Origin: an uncultured Clostridia bacterium | GTDB lineage: Bacteria; Bacillota; Clostridia; TANB77; UBA1234 | NCBI GenBank assembly: GCA_934149405.1 | Contig: CAKPEV010000004.1 | Span: 1-64,000, forward strand | Length of the DNA stretch: 64,000 nucleotides | Direction of reading: 5' to 3' | Part shown: piece after piece, positions 18,229 through 27,999 of the stretch | Layout of the letters: every line of letters begins with the position of its first letter | Position numbering within the stretch: the stretch's first letter is position 1 | Translations under genes and position numbers: made by a program | Notes under the pieces: generated by a model | What the model was told of the DNA's origin: nothing | Seen by the model: the letters and a program-made list of their open reading frames with translations, nothing else | The model's database searches: none

Positions 18229-18858
18229 TTATTTTTTAATTCTTTCATTTGAGTATGTTTCATTCTGAATTTTATATTTTATGATGTCTTTTAATCTAAA
18301 TAACCTTATTTCCATTTTTTGTTCGCAAAAAGCTGCAATATACCAATCATCAAGATAATTAAATAATTCTGCAGGATGGATTATTCGCTTAGATATTCCG
18401 GAATTTATTGACTTATATTCTATATAGACTTTTCTTTGATTGTTTATAGAATTTCTCATATCTATGTAAACTTTTTCTATTCCGATATTTTCTGAAAGTA
18501 TCCTATCAATTTTAGTTTTATCCCTTGATAAATTATTTTTCGAATATGCATTAAAGATCTTATCAAATATTTGGATTAGTTCATTATTTTTACATCTTTT
18601 TTCAGCATATTTTTTCAAAAAATATATATCTTGCAAATTTAAGCCCACATCTATATTGTTTAACTCCTGATTTAAGAAATATCCTCCAGTTTTTCCTCTC
18701 TTAGAATCTATATATATTCCTGCTAATTCCAATTCATCTTTATATTGTTTGATCATTCTCGGTGTAACCTCCAACTTTTCTGATAATTCTTGCATACTAT
18801 GTATCTTATTATCTTTTAACATAAAAATCATATTTATCATATTAGAAACCTTACTCAT
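18229..18858 (-). CDS. HTH-WYL transcriptional regulator
   Basis: 209 residues from ATG 18858, after GGGGGAAAG; a longer in-frame start to 18912 is less likely. N-terminal winged HTH (MQELSEKLEVTPRMIKQYKDELE; GIYIDSKRGKTGGYFL). C-terminal WYL-type ligand domain (VYIEYKSINSG, IHPAELFNYLDDWYIAAFCE). WYL proteins sense nucleotides or oligonucleotides and often govern defence or nucleotide operons. Just upstream of the HAD-phosphoribosyltransferase operon on the same strand, so the likely local regulator. Confidence 0.85.
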   Translation of the reverse strand: MSKVSNMINMIFMLKDNKIHSMQELSEKLEVTPRMIKQYKDELELAGIYIDSKRGKTGGYFLNQELNNIDVGLNLQDIYFLKKYAEKRCKNNELIQIFDKIFNAYSKNNLSRDKTKIDRILSENIGIEKVYIDMRNSINNQRKVYIEYKSINSGISKRIIHPAELFNYLDDWYIAAFCEQKMEIRLFRLKDIIKYKIQNETYSNERIKK

Positions 18859-18909
18859 CAACTTTCCCCCATTTTCTTCACATATCGCTAAGTATTTTTT
18901 CTTCGTTAA

Positions 18910-18947
18910 CAAAATAGTGAATCGGTAAAAACCAATTCACTATTTTG
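18910..18947 (-). terminator. Long hairpin after the nucleotidase-like gene
   Basis: CAAAATAGTGAAT and ATTCACTATTTTG form a near-perfect stem. It should end the 18966-19478 gene and insulate the WYL gene. Confidence 0.7.
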
Positions 18948-18965
18948 TCTTAAGCTAACTATAGC

Positions 18966-19478
18966 TTAATCAATCCTCAGTTGTTCAATAATCTCAAAAG
19001 CCATATTCAGATTAGAAACAACACTAAAATCGTCATATTTTTTTTGACTAGAATTAGAAAATCTAATCGCAACACCTCCACTAGCTTGCCAACCAATCAA
19101 ATTTCCACCGTAGTCATCAACTAAAACGTTACCTTTCGGGTCAACAACCTCATGTTTTTTGCAAATATATGGAACAAGAATGACATTATTCTTTACTCCA
19201 TTCTTCCTAAGATAGTCAATCTTTGCCTTTCCTTCATTAAACGAATGAATCGTAGTGAGAATCGAAAAGTCCTTTTCAAAGTTCTCCTTCAATATCTCCA
19301 AGCTGTCGCCTATAATGTCAGCTTGTTTTAGCCAAATCTCCCAGTCTTTCTCTATTAGGTACCGTTCTCTCGTAATATCGATGCCCTTATTTTTCAACTC
19401 GTGATATTCCTTAAAAAGTTCCTTTTCTGTGTCAAGTAATACTCCATCAAAATCGATATAACCAATAAGCTTACTCAT
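18966..19478 (-). CDS. 5'(3')-deoxyribonucleotidase-like HAD protein with foreign codon use
   Basis: 170 residues. HAD motif I IDFDGVLLDTEKE at residues about 7-19 and a late acidic motif LVDDYGGNLIGWQ, as in the NT5C/deoxyribonucleotidase group. Predicted to hydrolyse (deoxy)nucleoside monophosphates. Uses AAG, GAG, GAC and AAC far more than its neighbours and contains an in-frame CGG (19362-19364) at RE-R-YLIEKDW, where zero-frame reading (Arg) is needed; a +1 shift would stop three codons on. Probably acquired recently. Start: GGAGGAGTTTTGATG. Confidence 0.8.
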   Translation of the reverse strand: MSKLIGYIDFDGVLLDTEKELFKEYHELKNKGIDITRERYLIEKDWEIWLKQADIIGDSLEILKENFEKDFSILTTIHSFNEGKAKIDYLRKNGVKNNVILVPYICKKHEVVDPKGNVLVDDYGGNLIGWQASGGVAIRFSNSSQKKYDDFSVVSNLNMAFEIIEQLRID

Positions 19479-19648
19479 CAAAACTCCTCCTAATCATGAT
19501 ACTCCCAAAATTAAAGAAATATCTTATACTAATTACGGCATGCTTACATAATAAGAATACTATATTTTATTTTTTTGTCAAGATATTCTGTACAATTTTC
19601 AAATTCTTCTCTGTACAATTTTCAAATTCTTCTCAGCACACAATCATA

Positions 19649-20605
19649 TTAAAACTGCATTTTACTATCTCTAAATAGTTCTCCTACGCCTTGTCCTCTA
19701 TGTATTCTTGCTATTGCTTGTCCAAACAAATTTGATATGTCTAGTACTTTTATTTTATCTATTTGTTTTTCTTTTACAAGTGGTATTGTATTTGTTATTA
19801 CAAGTTCTTTTAAGTTTGATTCTTTTATTCTTTCTATTGCTGGACCTGATAGTACTCCATGCGTACAGGCTGCATATACTTCTTTTGCGCCATGTTCATT
19901 TAATGCATTTACTGCCTCCATTAGTGAACCTGCTGTATCTACTTCATCATCGAATATTATACACTTTTTGCCCTTTACCTCACCTATAAATGAATTTGCT
20001 ATTGCCTTATCGTTGTTGCCGTCTCTTCTTTTGTCTAGCATTGCCATTGATACACCAAATTCTTTTGCATATTTATATGCCTTTTTTGAACTGCCAGCAT
20101 CTGTTGATACCACCACTGTATCTTTATCTATTAGCGGTCTAAAGTAATCCGATAATATGTCTGTTGCTTTTAATTGGTCTGTTGGAATATTAAAGAAACC
20201 TTGAATTGCAGGATTGTGTAAATCACAAGTTAAAACTCTGTTTACACCGGCTGAAATTAATAAATCAGCCATTAGTCTTGCCGTTATTGGCACTCTTGGC
20301 TGATCTTTTTTATCTGACCTAGAGTACGGAAAATATGGAAGAACTGCTGTTATTCTTTTTGCTGACGACCTTTTTAGCGCATCTACTGTTATTAAAAGTT
20401 CCATTATTCTCTCGTCCACTGGTGGAAGTGTTGTTTGTATGACATATACGTCATCTTCTCTAACTGTTTCTAGTATTTTTACAAATGTGTTGTCATTCTT
20501 GAATTTAAAAGCTTCTTTAGCTCCTAATTTTACTCCTAATTGATGACATATGCGATTTGCAAAATCTTCTGCCGAATTGCATGCGAATATTTTTACATTA
20601 TCCAA
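19649..20605 (-). CDS. prs: Ribose-phosphate pyrophosphokinase
   Basis: 318 residues. Makes PRPP from ribose 5-phosphate and ATP. Diagnostic segments: YVIQTTLPPVDERIMELLI, AVLPYFPYSRSDKKDQPRVP, CDLHNPAIQGFF, and the PRPP-binding loop CIIFDDEVDTAGSL. TTG start after AAAGGGGAG. Normal length. Supplies PRPP, relevant to the phosphoribosyltransferase genes nearby (context only). Confidence 0.97.
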   Translation of the reverse strand: MDNVKIFACNSAEDFANRICHQLGVKLGAKEAFKFKNDNTFVKILETVREDDVYVIQTTLPPVDERIMELLITVDALKRSSAKRITAVLPYFPYSRSDKKDQPRVPITARLMADLLISAGVNRVLTCDLHNPAIQGFFNIPTDQLKATDILSDYFRPLIDKDTVVVSTDAGSSKKAYKYAKEFGVSMAMLDKRRDGNNDKAIANSFIGEVKGKKCIIFDDEVDTAGSLMEAVNALNEHGAKEVYAACTHGVLSGPAIERIKESNLKELVITNTIPLVKEKQIDKIKVLDISNLFGQAIARIHRGQGVGELFRDSKMQF

Positions 20606-20774
20606 GTTAAAACTCCCCTTTCATATTTGTTTGCTTGCTTTTTCGTAAGTCAAGCAATATTGAATTTTACTTGTTGTCTTTCTAGGGTTATTTTATCATC
20701 TAGCTCTAATATTCTCAACATTTTTCGACGTTTTTATCTAAAAATTACACTATATTATGTTTACATGTTCTAAT

Positions 20775-20830
20775 CATTTGTGGCATTGTAAAGCTTATGG
20801 CTCCGCATAATCGACATTTTTTCAAAAAAT
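20775..20830 (-). repeat. Dispersed repeat, diverged copy D
   Basis: Minus strand reads GTATTTTTTGAAAAAATGTC then GGAGCCATAAGC and TTACAAT, resembling the core of copy B. Lies just upstream of the tRNA gene. Confidence 0.4.
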
Positions 20831-20874
20831 ACTTGCCTTTGTTTTTTTTACATGTTATACTGATATTGTTCTTT

Positions 20875-20949
20875 GGCCCATTGGTCAAGCGGTTAAGACG
20901 CGGCCCTCTCAAGGCCGAATCATGGGTTCGATTCCCGTATGGGTCACCA
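20875..20949 (+). tRNA. tRNA-Glu (anticodon CUC)
   Basis: 75 bases including encoded CCA. Acceptor GGCCCAT pairs with ATGGGTC; D loop GGTCAAGCGGTTAAGA; anticodon arm CGGCC-CUCUCAA-GGCCG gives CUC; T arm ATGGGTTCGATTCCCGTA. All arms pair normally. Confidence 0.96.
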
Positions 20950-20953
20950 AAGT

Positions 20954-20995
20954 TAAACCCCTTGCAGATTGTTAAATCTTGCAAGGGGTTGTTTT
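20954..20995 (+). terminator. Intrinsic terminator after tRNA-Glu
   Basis: AACCCCTTGCAGATT and AATCTTGCAAGGGGTT followed by GTTTTT. Confidence 0.9.
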
Positions 20996-21101
20996 TAGTA
21001 TGTTTGTTAAATCGTTTTTATATCTTTATAATACATAATTTTCTTACCAAGTTTATTTCATACTTCCACATATTGTTATTATTTTCATCTTTTCATTTCT
21101 C

Positions 21102-22319
21102 CTATTGTTTGCTATTTTGCTTCTCTATAATTTCTATGTACGAATCAAATACTTTTTTCACTTGGCTATCCCAATTTACATATATGTCTTTGTACGCGTT
21201 TTCGGATACATATTTATACAATTTTTCATTAGTTATTATTTCATTTATTTTTTCAGCAAAGTCATTTTCATTGTTTTTGCAAATAAAGCCATTCACATTT
21301 TCTGTTATAGTTGCTGTTGTTGCTGCACCTTCGACAAATAATGTTGGTGTTTTTTGTGATGCTGCTTCTATTTGAACTATTGATGATGCATCATATAATG
21401 ATGGAAACAAAAACAAATCAGCTCTTGCATATATAGCCGCAAGCAATTTTCTATCCGTTATTCTTCCGCACATTATTATGTCTTGTTCCATGTTATTTTT
21501 ACTAATGATACTTTTTAGTTCGTCTTCATCTTGTCCACTTCCTACAAATAACATTTTGAATTTTGGATTATATTTTTCTTTTAATATTTTCAAACTATGT
21601 GCAATTAAATACACATTTTTTAAATTATTTATTCTACCAACAAATAAAAATACTTTTTCTTCAGGTGTGATATTGTATTTTTGATTGATTAACTTTTTAG
21701 TTTCTTCTATATTTTCAAGTAACTCCATGTCTGTTGCATTTCCCATTACTTTTGGCAGTTTCTTATATTTATATTCTTCGTAATATATTTTAGCCACTTC
21801 GCTATTTACAGCCCAGCACTCATCACACTTGTTGTATTGTTTTATAATTACTTTAGTTAGGATATTTGCAAAAGGCTCATACTTAACTGCCCTCAAGAAA
21901 TCTTTTTTATATTGGCTATGCATTGTCGCAATAACTGGTATATTATTCTTCTTAGCATATTCTATGCCCACTTTTCCAAGTGAAAATGGAGAATGTATAT
22001 GCGCTATATCTAGTTTTGTACCATTTAATTCACGCATAAATTTTTTATCAAGTTTTGGCATTGGTAGAGAATAATCGATTATCGGCATTTTTATTGATTT
22101 ACACCTAACAACTTTATATGGAAATTTTGAATCGTCGAATTTACCTTTTGCATAATCAGGTGCAAATACAATCACATTTGCATATTTTGTAAGTCTCTTA
22201 GCATAATTATCTACAACCATAACAACACCGTCTATCATTGGAAAGAATGTATCGATAAATAAACCTATTGTAATTTTTTTAGTAGCATGAACATTTTCTA
22301 CATTATTTATATTTTCCAC
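21102..22319 (-). CDS. GT4-family glycosyltransferase
   Basis: About 405 residues. GT-B fold, GT4 family: N-terminal IGLFIDTFFPMIDGVVMVV, then HIHSPFSLGKVGIEYAKK and the C-terminal nucleotide-sugar site FPSLYDASSIVQIEAASQKT with the E-x7-E pattern. Similar layout to diacylglycerol glucosyltransferases. I placed the start at GTG 22319 (GTGGGGA upstream); TTG 22337 is the alternative. Acceptor unknown. Single gene. Confidence 0.85.
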   Translation of the reverse strand: MENINNVENVHATKKITIGLFIDTFFPMIDGVVMVVDNYAKRLTKYANVIVFAPDYAKGKFDDSKFPYKVVRCKSIKMPIIDYSLPMPKLDKKFMRELNGTKLDIAHIHSPFSLGKVGIEYAKKNNIPVIATMHSQYKKDFLRAVKYEPFANILTKVIIKQYNKCDECWAVNSEVAKIYYEEYKYKKLPKVMGNATDMELLENIEETKKLINQKYNITPEEKVFLFVGRINNLKNVYLIAHSLKILKEKYNPKFKMLFVGSGQDEDELKSIISKNNMEQDIIMCGRITDRKLLAAIYARADLFLFPSLYDASSIVQIEAASQKTPTLFVEGAATTATITENVNGFICKNNENDFAEKINEIITNEKLYKYVSENAYKDIYVNWDSQVKKVFDSYIEIIEKQNSKQ

Positions 22320-22352
22320 AGAATTCCCCACTTTCAAATTGTAGTTTGTAGC

Positions 22353-22926
22353 TTAGTCGTTATTTAATTTTTTAGTTTCTGTTATTAACTCATCAAAATC
22401 CGAAATATAATTTTTATCTTGTATAACTCTATACTTTTTATACTCATCTAAAGCTAACTTATCTGCTATTTCTCTTTTTATTTTTCCGTTATCTTTTAAA
22501 ATGTTATATTCGTTAATTTTTAAGAATACTTCTAATTTTTCTTTCCATTCTTTCATTGAAATAATCTTTCCTAACTTTACTTGTCTTTCTGCATAGTCAA
22601 GATACATTGATACTAAATTATTTAGTTCTGTAATTTCTTCCTGTGAAAGATAATTTTTAGCTATTGTTACATCTGTTTCAAGTATTTTCCCATCTGGTGC
22701 ATTTTTCCAAGTTGTTAATCCCATATTTTCTTTTTGGCTATCAACTCTATTGTATATTATTTCAGATGCTGTCATACCAGTAATTGCAAAGTGTAATTTG
22801 TTTTGAACATTCTTGTAAATTTGTATTATACTTTTTCCTGTCCGAAGCAGATACTCTAATTTTTTGAGTAACTGAATCTTGTTCTAATTCCCCTGTTTTA
22901 AATATATTTTGCAACTTGTTTAAACA
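22353..22926 (-). pseudogene. RhuM-family remnant, internally deleted
   Basis: Two separated pieces of a RhuM ('virulence protein RhuM') gene, normally about 330 residues. The N-terminal piece LQNIFKTGELEQDSVTQKI and SASDRKKYNTN (22800-22926) is in the frame of the nitroreductase gene. The C-terminal piece begins IYKNVQNKLHFAITGMTASE and runs to residue 140 of the open frame 22353-22775. The middle of the protein is gone and the two pieces are in different frames. RhuM genes are common cargo of mobile elements. Confidence 0.75.
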
Positions 22927-23679
22927 TTTCATTTTGTATATAGCGGTCAAATTTTTCTCCGCATCAGCATCGTTTTCTGTATATAGATTTCTTTCAAATT
23001 GAATATTATTCTTGCTCAAACACAATTCTAAAAAACATAAGAATATTCCAATGTCAATTTGATTATAGTATATAACCATATCTTTTGGCATAATTCCTCT
23101 TTTTCCATTTTTTCTATATCTATACACTTTTATTTCGCCATTAGATGCCTCAACTTTCCATGGTTGCGTGTTACAAGCACTTGGTGCAAATCTAGCTATA
23201 TTTGCAATATCTAAATAAAACTCTCCGTTCCAGATTTCTTCAACACTTTTTCTTGTGCTTTTAAACATATCTTTTCTAAATCTATCTTCTGTATCTATTT
23301 TCGCTATTGCAATCATAATTACGAAGTCTAATCCTTCGTATTGTTTTTCTTTTGGTCTACCAATTCCAAACCATAGTGTCCCAATGTTCTTCGATACAAG
23401 ATATAAATCTAATTGTTCTCCTAAATATCCGATATTTTGCAGATAATTATCTTTCTTTTCTGAATAGAATAATATGCAATATTCTTGTCCTCTTTTGCAC
23501 ATTGTTTTATCTTTTTCTATTTTTATTTTCACATCAATATTATCTACTAACGGTTTTAGTCTATTAAACTCTGTCTCTATATCCTCTAGCGCTTCTTCCG
23601 TAATGTGTTCATTTCCAATGTTTCTAAACAAATGAAATGATTTTCTTTTAAATATCATGTTATATAAATCCTTATTCAT
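22762..23679 (-). CDS. Nitroreductase-family protein with a RhuM fragment fused to its end
   Basis: 305 residues. Nitroreductase (FMN) fold: N-terminal MNKDLYNMIFKRKSFHLFR, a second-half motif FAPSACNTQPWKVEA that forms part of the FMN site, and GYLGEQLDLYLVSKNIGTLW. The two-lobed arrangement fits the 'TM nitroreductase' group. About 55 C-terminal residues derive from RhuM, so the native stop was lost when rhuM was truncated. Start: AAAGGAGAATACTTATG. Confidence 0.8.
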   Translation of the reverse strand: MNKDLYNMIFKRKSFHLFRNIGNEHITEEALEDIETEFNRLKPLVDNIDVKIKIEKDKTMCKRGQEYCILFYSEKKDNYLQNIGYLGEQLDLYLVSKNIGTLWFGIGRPKEKQYEGLDFVIMIAIAKIDTEDRFRKDMFKSTRKSVEEIWNGEFYLDIANIARFAPSACNTQPWKVEASNGEIKVYRYRKNGKRGIMPKDMVIYYNQIDIGIFLCFLELCLSKNNIQFERNLYTENDADAEKNLTAIYKMKCLNKLQNIFKTGELEQDSVTQKIRVSASDRKKYNTNLQECSKQITLCNYWYDSI

Positions 23680-23693
23680 ATAAGTATTCTCCT

Positions 23694-24440
23694 TTATTTT
23701 CTAATCAACTTTTCAAAAGAATTAGCATTTAATATAGTATTTGATACAAATTTTCCTTTATAAAAATTAGCCCAGTTATTAAATACACAAGGTGCATTTT
23801 TTGCTTTTTTCAAAGAATCGATTTTGATAAATTTAATCATAATATTATTTTCTTTTGCATATTCTGATAATTCTTTTACTTCATACTCCACATAAGGACA
23901 CTCATTACTATAATAAATTGTAAAGTCCTGATTATCTATTTTCATATTTCTAGCATTATCATTAAATTTAGGGACTTCACTTGTTTCAAATTGAAGTGCT
24001 AACAATTCATAATCGCCTATTTTATCAACAACTTCAAAGCCATAATGTATAAAAAACGCTTTTTCACTAATAAAAGGCTTTTTCTTTTTAGAAGTTAAAG
24101 TACAAATGCCACTCATACCCTTTTTTTTAGAATCATTTATTGCATATTCTAATAATTCTTTTGCAATTCCTTTACCTTTAAAACTTCCGGCAACCCATAA
24201 GCAATAAATATATTCATAATTCTTACCGCTAACAGGCACCCATGCTGTTTCTATTGGCTCATATTCTATAAATGCTTTTCCTCTAGCATTTAATTTTCTA
24301 AAAATATGACCATCTTTCAACTTCCTTTTAATCCATTCTTTTTTACTATTGACACCTATTTGATGCTTTTTATCTCCTATAGCACAACAAATATGCTCAT
24401 CATCAATATTTTCTAATGTTAAATTTATATATTCATTCAT
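23694..24440 (-). CDS. GNAT N-acetyltransferase with YoaP-type C-terminal domain
   Basis: 248 residues. GNAT core about residues 5-150 with the acetyl-CoA loop LWVAGSFKGKGIAKELLEYA. C-terminal about 165-245 resembles the YoaP domain (FTIYYSNECPYVEYEVKELSE; APCVFNNWANFYKGKFVS), a thioredoxin-like extension. Substrate unknown. Follows the TetR gene with no gap, suggesting it is the regulated target. Confidence 0.85.
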   Translation of the reverse strand: MNEYINLTLENIDDEHICCAIGDKKHQIGVNSKKEWIKRKLKDGHIFRKLNARGKAFIEYEPIETAWVPVSGKNYEYIYCLWVAGSFKGKGIAKELLEYAINDSKKKGMSGICTLTSKKKKPFISEKAFFIHYGFEVVDKIGDYELLALQFETSEVPKFNDNARNMKIDNQDFTIYYSNECPYVEYEVKELSEYAKENNIMIKFIKIDSLKKAKNAPCVFNNWANFYKGKFVSNTILNANSFEKLIRK

Positions 24441-24441
24441 A

Positions 24442-25014
24442 TTATTTTACTCCTTCTAATGGCTTTATACCATTCATAATTATTTCTAATGACAAATCAA
24501 AACTTTCTTTAATTGATACAGGATTTCCAAAGGAATTATTGTTTACAAGTAAAGAAAATCCCTCTAAAAAACTTCTTAATGTTCTTATAATATGATTTAT
24601 ATTAACATCACTAATATCTAAGGGTTTCATTACTTTAAATATCATATTAAAAAGTCTTGTAGTAGCTTTTTCTTTTTCAACGCTCTCATACTTGTTATAC
24701 CAAAGCATAGCAGTAAAGACTCCTTTATTATTGGTAGCATAATCATAAAAAGCATAGCACATATTTTTTAAAGCTTCATATCCTGATACTCCAACAGCAG
24801 AATCAAGAATCTTTTCTTCCATCTGTTTCCAACCATAAACCATAAGCCTTTGCTTTATTTCTTCAAGACTACTTATATGATTATACAAAGATGGTGATTT
24901 AATATTTAATTCTTCAGCAATGATTTTAAGTGACAGATTACTTAATCCAACCTTATTTGCAATACCAGCAGAAGTTTGAATAATAAGTTCATCACTAATA
25001 CTATTTTTTAGCAT
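24442..25014 (-). CDS. TetR/AcrR-family regulator (WHG-type C terminus)
   Basis: 190 residues from ATG 25014 (GGAGG upstream; ATG 25026 overlaps that site). HTH at about 25-45: LSLKIIAEELNIKSPSLYNHI. C-terminal ligand domain has the AMLWYNKYES segment seen in WHG-type TetR proteins. Two palindromes just upstream are likely operators. Probably autoregulatory and controlling the GNAT gene. Confidence 0.85.
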   Translation of the reverse strand: MLKNSISDELIIQTSAGIANKVGLSNLSLKIIAEELNIKSPSLYNHISSLEEIKQRLMVYGWKQMEEKILDSAVGVSGYEALKNMCYAFYDYATNNKGVFTAMLWYNKYESVEKEKATTRLFNMIFKVMKPLDISDVNINHIIRTLRSFLEGFSLLVNNNSFGNPVSIKESFDLSLEIIMNGIKPLEGVK

Positions 25015-25031
25015 ATTATCCTCCATAACTA

Positions 25032-25062
25032 ATCATAATATGATATTAACTAATCGAATTAG
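25032..25062. promoter_or_regulatory. Two palindromes, likely TetR operators
   Basis: ATCATAATATGAT (25032-25044) and CTAATCGAATTAG (25050-25062), immediately upstream of the TetR gene. Confidence 0.6.
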
Positions 25063-25198
25063 CTTTGTCAATAATAAAAAAGAAATTATAAAAATAATTT
25101 CTCTTGAAAATTAGTATTTCATTTTTACTCATCCTATTACAAAAGCAGATAATTATCAACTAATTACCTGCTCTAAAAATTGTAGTTTGTCGGTGACG

Positions 25199-25882
25199 TT
25201 ACCTTTCAAAATCTTCAATTTCTTTTTGACTTTTTGTATTTGTTTTTATAATAAAATTTAAGTCTTCAATTGCTTTGTCTATATTCATCATTCCATTTCC
25301 AATAGGATAATAAACTGGGTATACTTTATATTCCATACCAGCTATATTCTTTAAAAAGTTTTGTTTTCTACATTGAGATACTGATATATTTTTATCCAAC
25401 ACAATAGAACTTACTTGATTTCCAAGTGTTATAATTGTCTTAGGATTAATTATTTCTATTTCTTTGCATAATAAATCTAAATATTGACTATAAACCGAAT
25501 TTGGTAATACTCTAGCATCTACCTGTGTACATTTTCCTAAATTAGTTATAAAATATTTGTGTTTTTCTACATTAGCATATACTAAATCCGCAAATTTTTC
25601 ATCCCACTCTTGTGGCTTTTTTGACATAATATCACTATATATTTCTTCATCAAGTAATCCTATTCTATAAAACAATTTCCATATATTCTTAGTTCCAATC
25701 CAAGGAGATCTTCTCCCTTTCCAATTTGGATCTGATGCAATATTTTTTCCAGTAGGATTCATAAAAACAAAACAAAAATCTGGATTATTAGTGCATCCTC
25801 CATTATATATAGATGTTAACTCCTTTGCTCCATACTGTAATTGTAATTTATCATATTCCGCGTTTAATTCACTTATTTTCAT
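25199..25882 (-). CDS. Uracil-DNA glycosylase superfamily protein
   Basis: 227 residues from ATG 25882 (AAAGGTGG upstream). Motifs fit the family 4/mug-like UDG superfamily: FVFMNPTGKNIASDPNWKGR (water-activating loop region) and ITLGNQVSSIVL near the second strand, with YFITNLGKCTQ between. Excises or binds deaminated bases. Last gene of the nucleotide operon; start overlaps the permease stop by 14 bases. Confidence 0.78.
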   Translation of the reverse strand: MKISELNAEYDKLQLQYGAKELTSIYNGGCTNNPDFCFVFMNPTGKNIASDPNWKGRRSPWIGTKNIWKLFYRIGLLDEEIYSDIMSKKPQEWDEKFADLVYANVEKHKYFITNLGKCTQVDARVLPNSVYSQYLDLLCKEIEIINPKTIITLGNQVSSIVLDKNISVSQCRKQNFLKNIAGMEYKVYPVYYPIGNGMMNIDKAIEDLNFIIKTNTKSQKEIEDFER

Positions 25883-27071
25883 AACTACTACCACCTTTAT
25901 TTATCATTATTTTATTATTAATATAATTTCCAACTATCGTTATCAAACTTGTAACTATAATTGCATTTATTGAAGATATTCCAAATTTTAAAAAGTAAGC
26001 TGATATTCCACCTATAATAACAGCTATACAATTTATAAGATTTATATTTTTACTAGAATAATCTTTCTTTGAAATATAATTTATAATTAATACAACTCCA
26101 ATAGGTGGAAGTGTATAATTCATAATCGATAAAAAATCTATAAAATTATTATATAAGTAATATGAAAATATTGTACTTGATAATCCAGCAAATAATATAA
26201 TTTTCTTATGGTCAATTTTTAGTATGTTTTCAAACTCTAGTCCGGCAGAATATAATCCATTATCGCATGATGACCATATATTTAATCCCAAAACAATTAC
26301 ACCTATAGCTTCAAATCCAAAATATGTAAATATATTAAAAATATCGCTTCCACCCACCAAAATATTACTTGATGCGCCGAATATAATCATTAATCCATTT
26401 CCTAATAAAAATGCACAAAAACATATTATGGTAATAAATTTAGGATTTTCTCCATACTTAGAAAAATTTGGAGTTGTAATGGCTCCACTTATATATGATC
26501 CAATTACCATTTGCAATCCAATTAGTATACTAATTTTATCTCCATTTCCAAAAGCGCTTAATATATCTATTGGTTGTCTATTAAATGCATAAATTATGGA
26601 TATAAAACCAAATAATAAAATAACAATTACCGCTAAATAGCTCACCTTCGTAATTGAATCTATACCAATATAAGTCGATATAGTCATAAATACACCAAAT
26701 AAAATTATTAATGAATATAAAGCAAATATGTTATTAGGGAAAATCAGATTTGCAACAGGTACTGCAAACATTGATATTCCTACACCGTACCAACCAATTT
26801 GAGTTATCCCTACAAGTAATGATGGTAAGTATGAACCTTTCTTTCCAAATGACTTATGGGATAATTCTTTCATATTATTACCCGTTTTTGCCCCAATATA
26901 TCCCAGTATTCCTCCAAATATACCTAATATAGTTCCACCAATTAATATACAAAACAGAAAATCTGAAAATTCTACACCAGATGATAATTTTTGTCCTATA
27001 AGCATACTACCAGAGAAAAATGTGAAACCAAACATTATCATTAATATATCTAGATTACTTTTCTTTTTCAT
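25869..27071 (-). CDS. Cytosine/purine permease (CodB family, NCS1)
   Basis: 400 residues, about 12 hydrophobic spans. N-terminal FTFFSGSMLIGQKLSSGVEF and GITQIGWYGVGISMFAVPVA match the nucleobase:cation symporter-1 CodB group. Imports cytosine or a related base. Overlaps the deoxyribosyltransferase stop by 17 bases, so translation is coupled. Confidence 0.85.
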   Translation of the reverse strand: MKKKSNLDILMIMFGFTFFSGSMLIGQKLSSGVEFSDFLFCILIGGTILGIFGGILGYIGAKTGNNMKELSHKSFGKKGSYLPSLLVGITQIGWYGVGISMFAVPVANLIFPNNIFALYSLIILFGVFMTISTYIGIDSITKVSYLAVIVILLFGFISIIYAFNRQPIDILSAFGNGDKISILIGLQMVIGSYISGAITTPNFSKYGENPKFITIICFCAFLLGNGLMIIFGASSNILVGGSDIFNIFTYFGFEAIGVIVLGLNIWSSCDNGLYSAGLEFENILKIDHKKIILFAGLSSTIFSYYLYNNFIDFLSIMNYTLPPIGVVLIINYISKKDYSSKNINLINCIAVIIGGISAYFLKFGISSINAIIVTSLITIVGNYINNKIMINKGGSSYENK

Positions 27072-27999
27072 TTTTTAACTCCATTATTTTATTAATAACT
27101 CCTGTATATGATTTTAATATTACATTACATGATTGTTCAACCATTAAATTAACTCCCATAGTTTGTCCACCTTCTACAAAATATATAATGTTATTGGATT
27201 CATAACCAATTATATATTTATTTTTATGATAAGCATATCCTTGTAAAATACATGAATCAAAGTCTGGTTCGTTTTCATCAAAACATATTAAATAAATTCT
27301 GCAATTATCTAAAGCCGAAATATCTTTTTCAAAATCATAATCAGTTTTATATCTATCACTTATCCAATAAGTAATATCGTTCTTTTCTAATTCTGCTACA
27401 ATTGAGTTTAATAGAATTTCATTCCATTGATATTTTTGTCCACACAAATCTATAAAAACATCATATTTTTTATTACTTATGTGTTTATTTTTAAATTTAA
27501 AATCATATTTATCAGTCTTATCTGTTACAAATTTTGTAAATTCATTAATATTTTCTTTTAAATTATCTTCGTAACTTAAAGTTTCATTATCTTTATATTC
27601 ATAATAAAATGAATTAGCTATTTTATCGACAATATTAGTAATTGTAAATTTGCGCTCAAAAATTTTTGCTCTAACAAAATCTGTACTAAATACATATAAT
27701 AAACTTTCTTTTGCTAGACAGTAACCTAGCTCAAAACCAATTCCAGCATCAAATGATAATCCATCAATTCTACAAATAAATACATCTGTATTTTTTAACG
27801 AATTTATATCTGCTTCAAAAATATTTTTAGAAACATTTCCTATATTACTTACTTTCATATTACTATCTCTAAATGGTAGATAAATATTTGCATTTTTATA
27901 TTTTTTACTTTTTAAAACAGCATCATACATATTTGTTGATGCATATCTATCATAAAAACTAAATAATTTTGTAGCTAAATATATATTATTTTTTTTCAT
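27055..27999 (-). CDS. Tandem nucleoside 2-deoxyribosyltransferase-like protein
   Basis: 314 residues, two copies of the fold. Copy 1 (about 1-150): IYLATKLFSFYDRY and VFICRIDGLSFDAGIGFELG, with the Asp and Glu that serve the deoxyribosyl-enzyme intermediate. Copy 2 (about 180-290) is degenerate: YLICFDENEPDFDSCILQGY. Predicted to swap bases on deoxyribonucleosides, or to cleave them. Coupled to genes on both sides. Confidence 0.78.
   Translation of the reverse strand: MKKNNIYLATKLFSFYDRYASTNMYDAVLKSKKYKNANIYLPFRDSNMKVSNIGNVSKNIFEADINSLKNTDVFICRIDGLSFDAGIGFELGYCLAKESLLYVFSTDFVRAKIFERKFTITNIVDKIANSFYYEYKDNETLSYEDNLKENINEFTKFVTDKTDKYDFKFKNKHISNKKYDVFIDLCGQKYQWNEILLNSIVAELEKNDITYWISDRYKTDYDFEKDISALDNCRIYLICFDENEPDFDSCILQGYAYHKNKYIIGYESNNIIYFVEGGQTMGVNLMVEQSCNVILKSYTGVINKIMELKNEKEK

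Noticed and set aside
20745..20984. Minus-strand ORF of 79 codons over the tRNA
   Set aside because: It is the antisense of tRNA-Glu; the GNRTHDSALRGP string is a well-known artefact of reading tRNA genes backwards.
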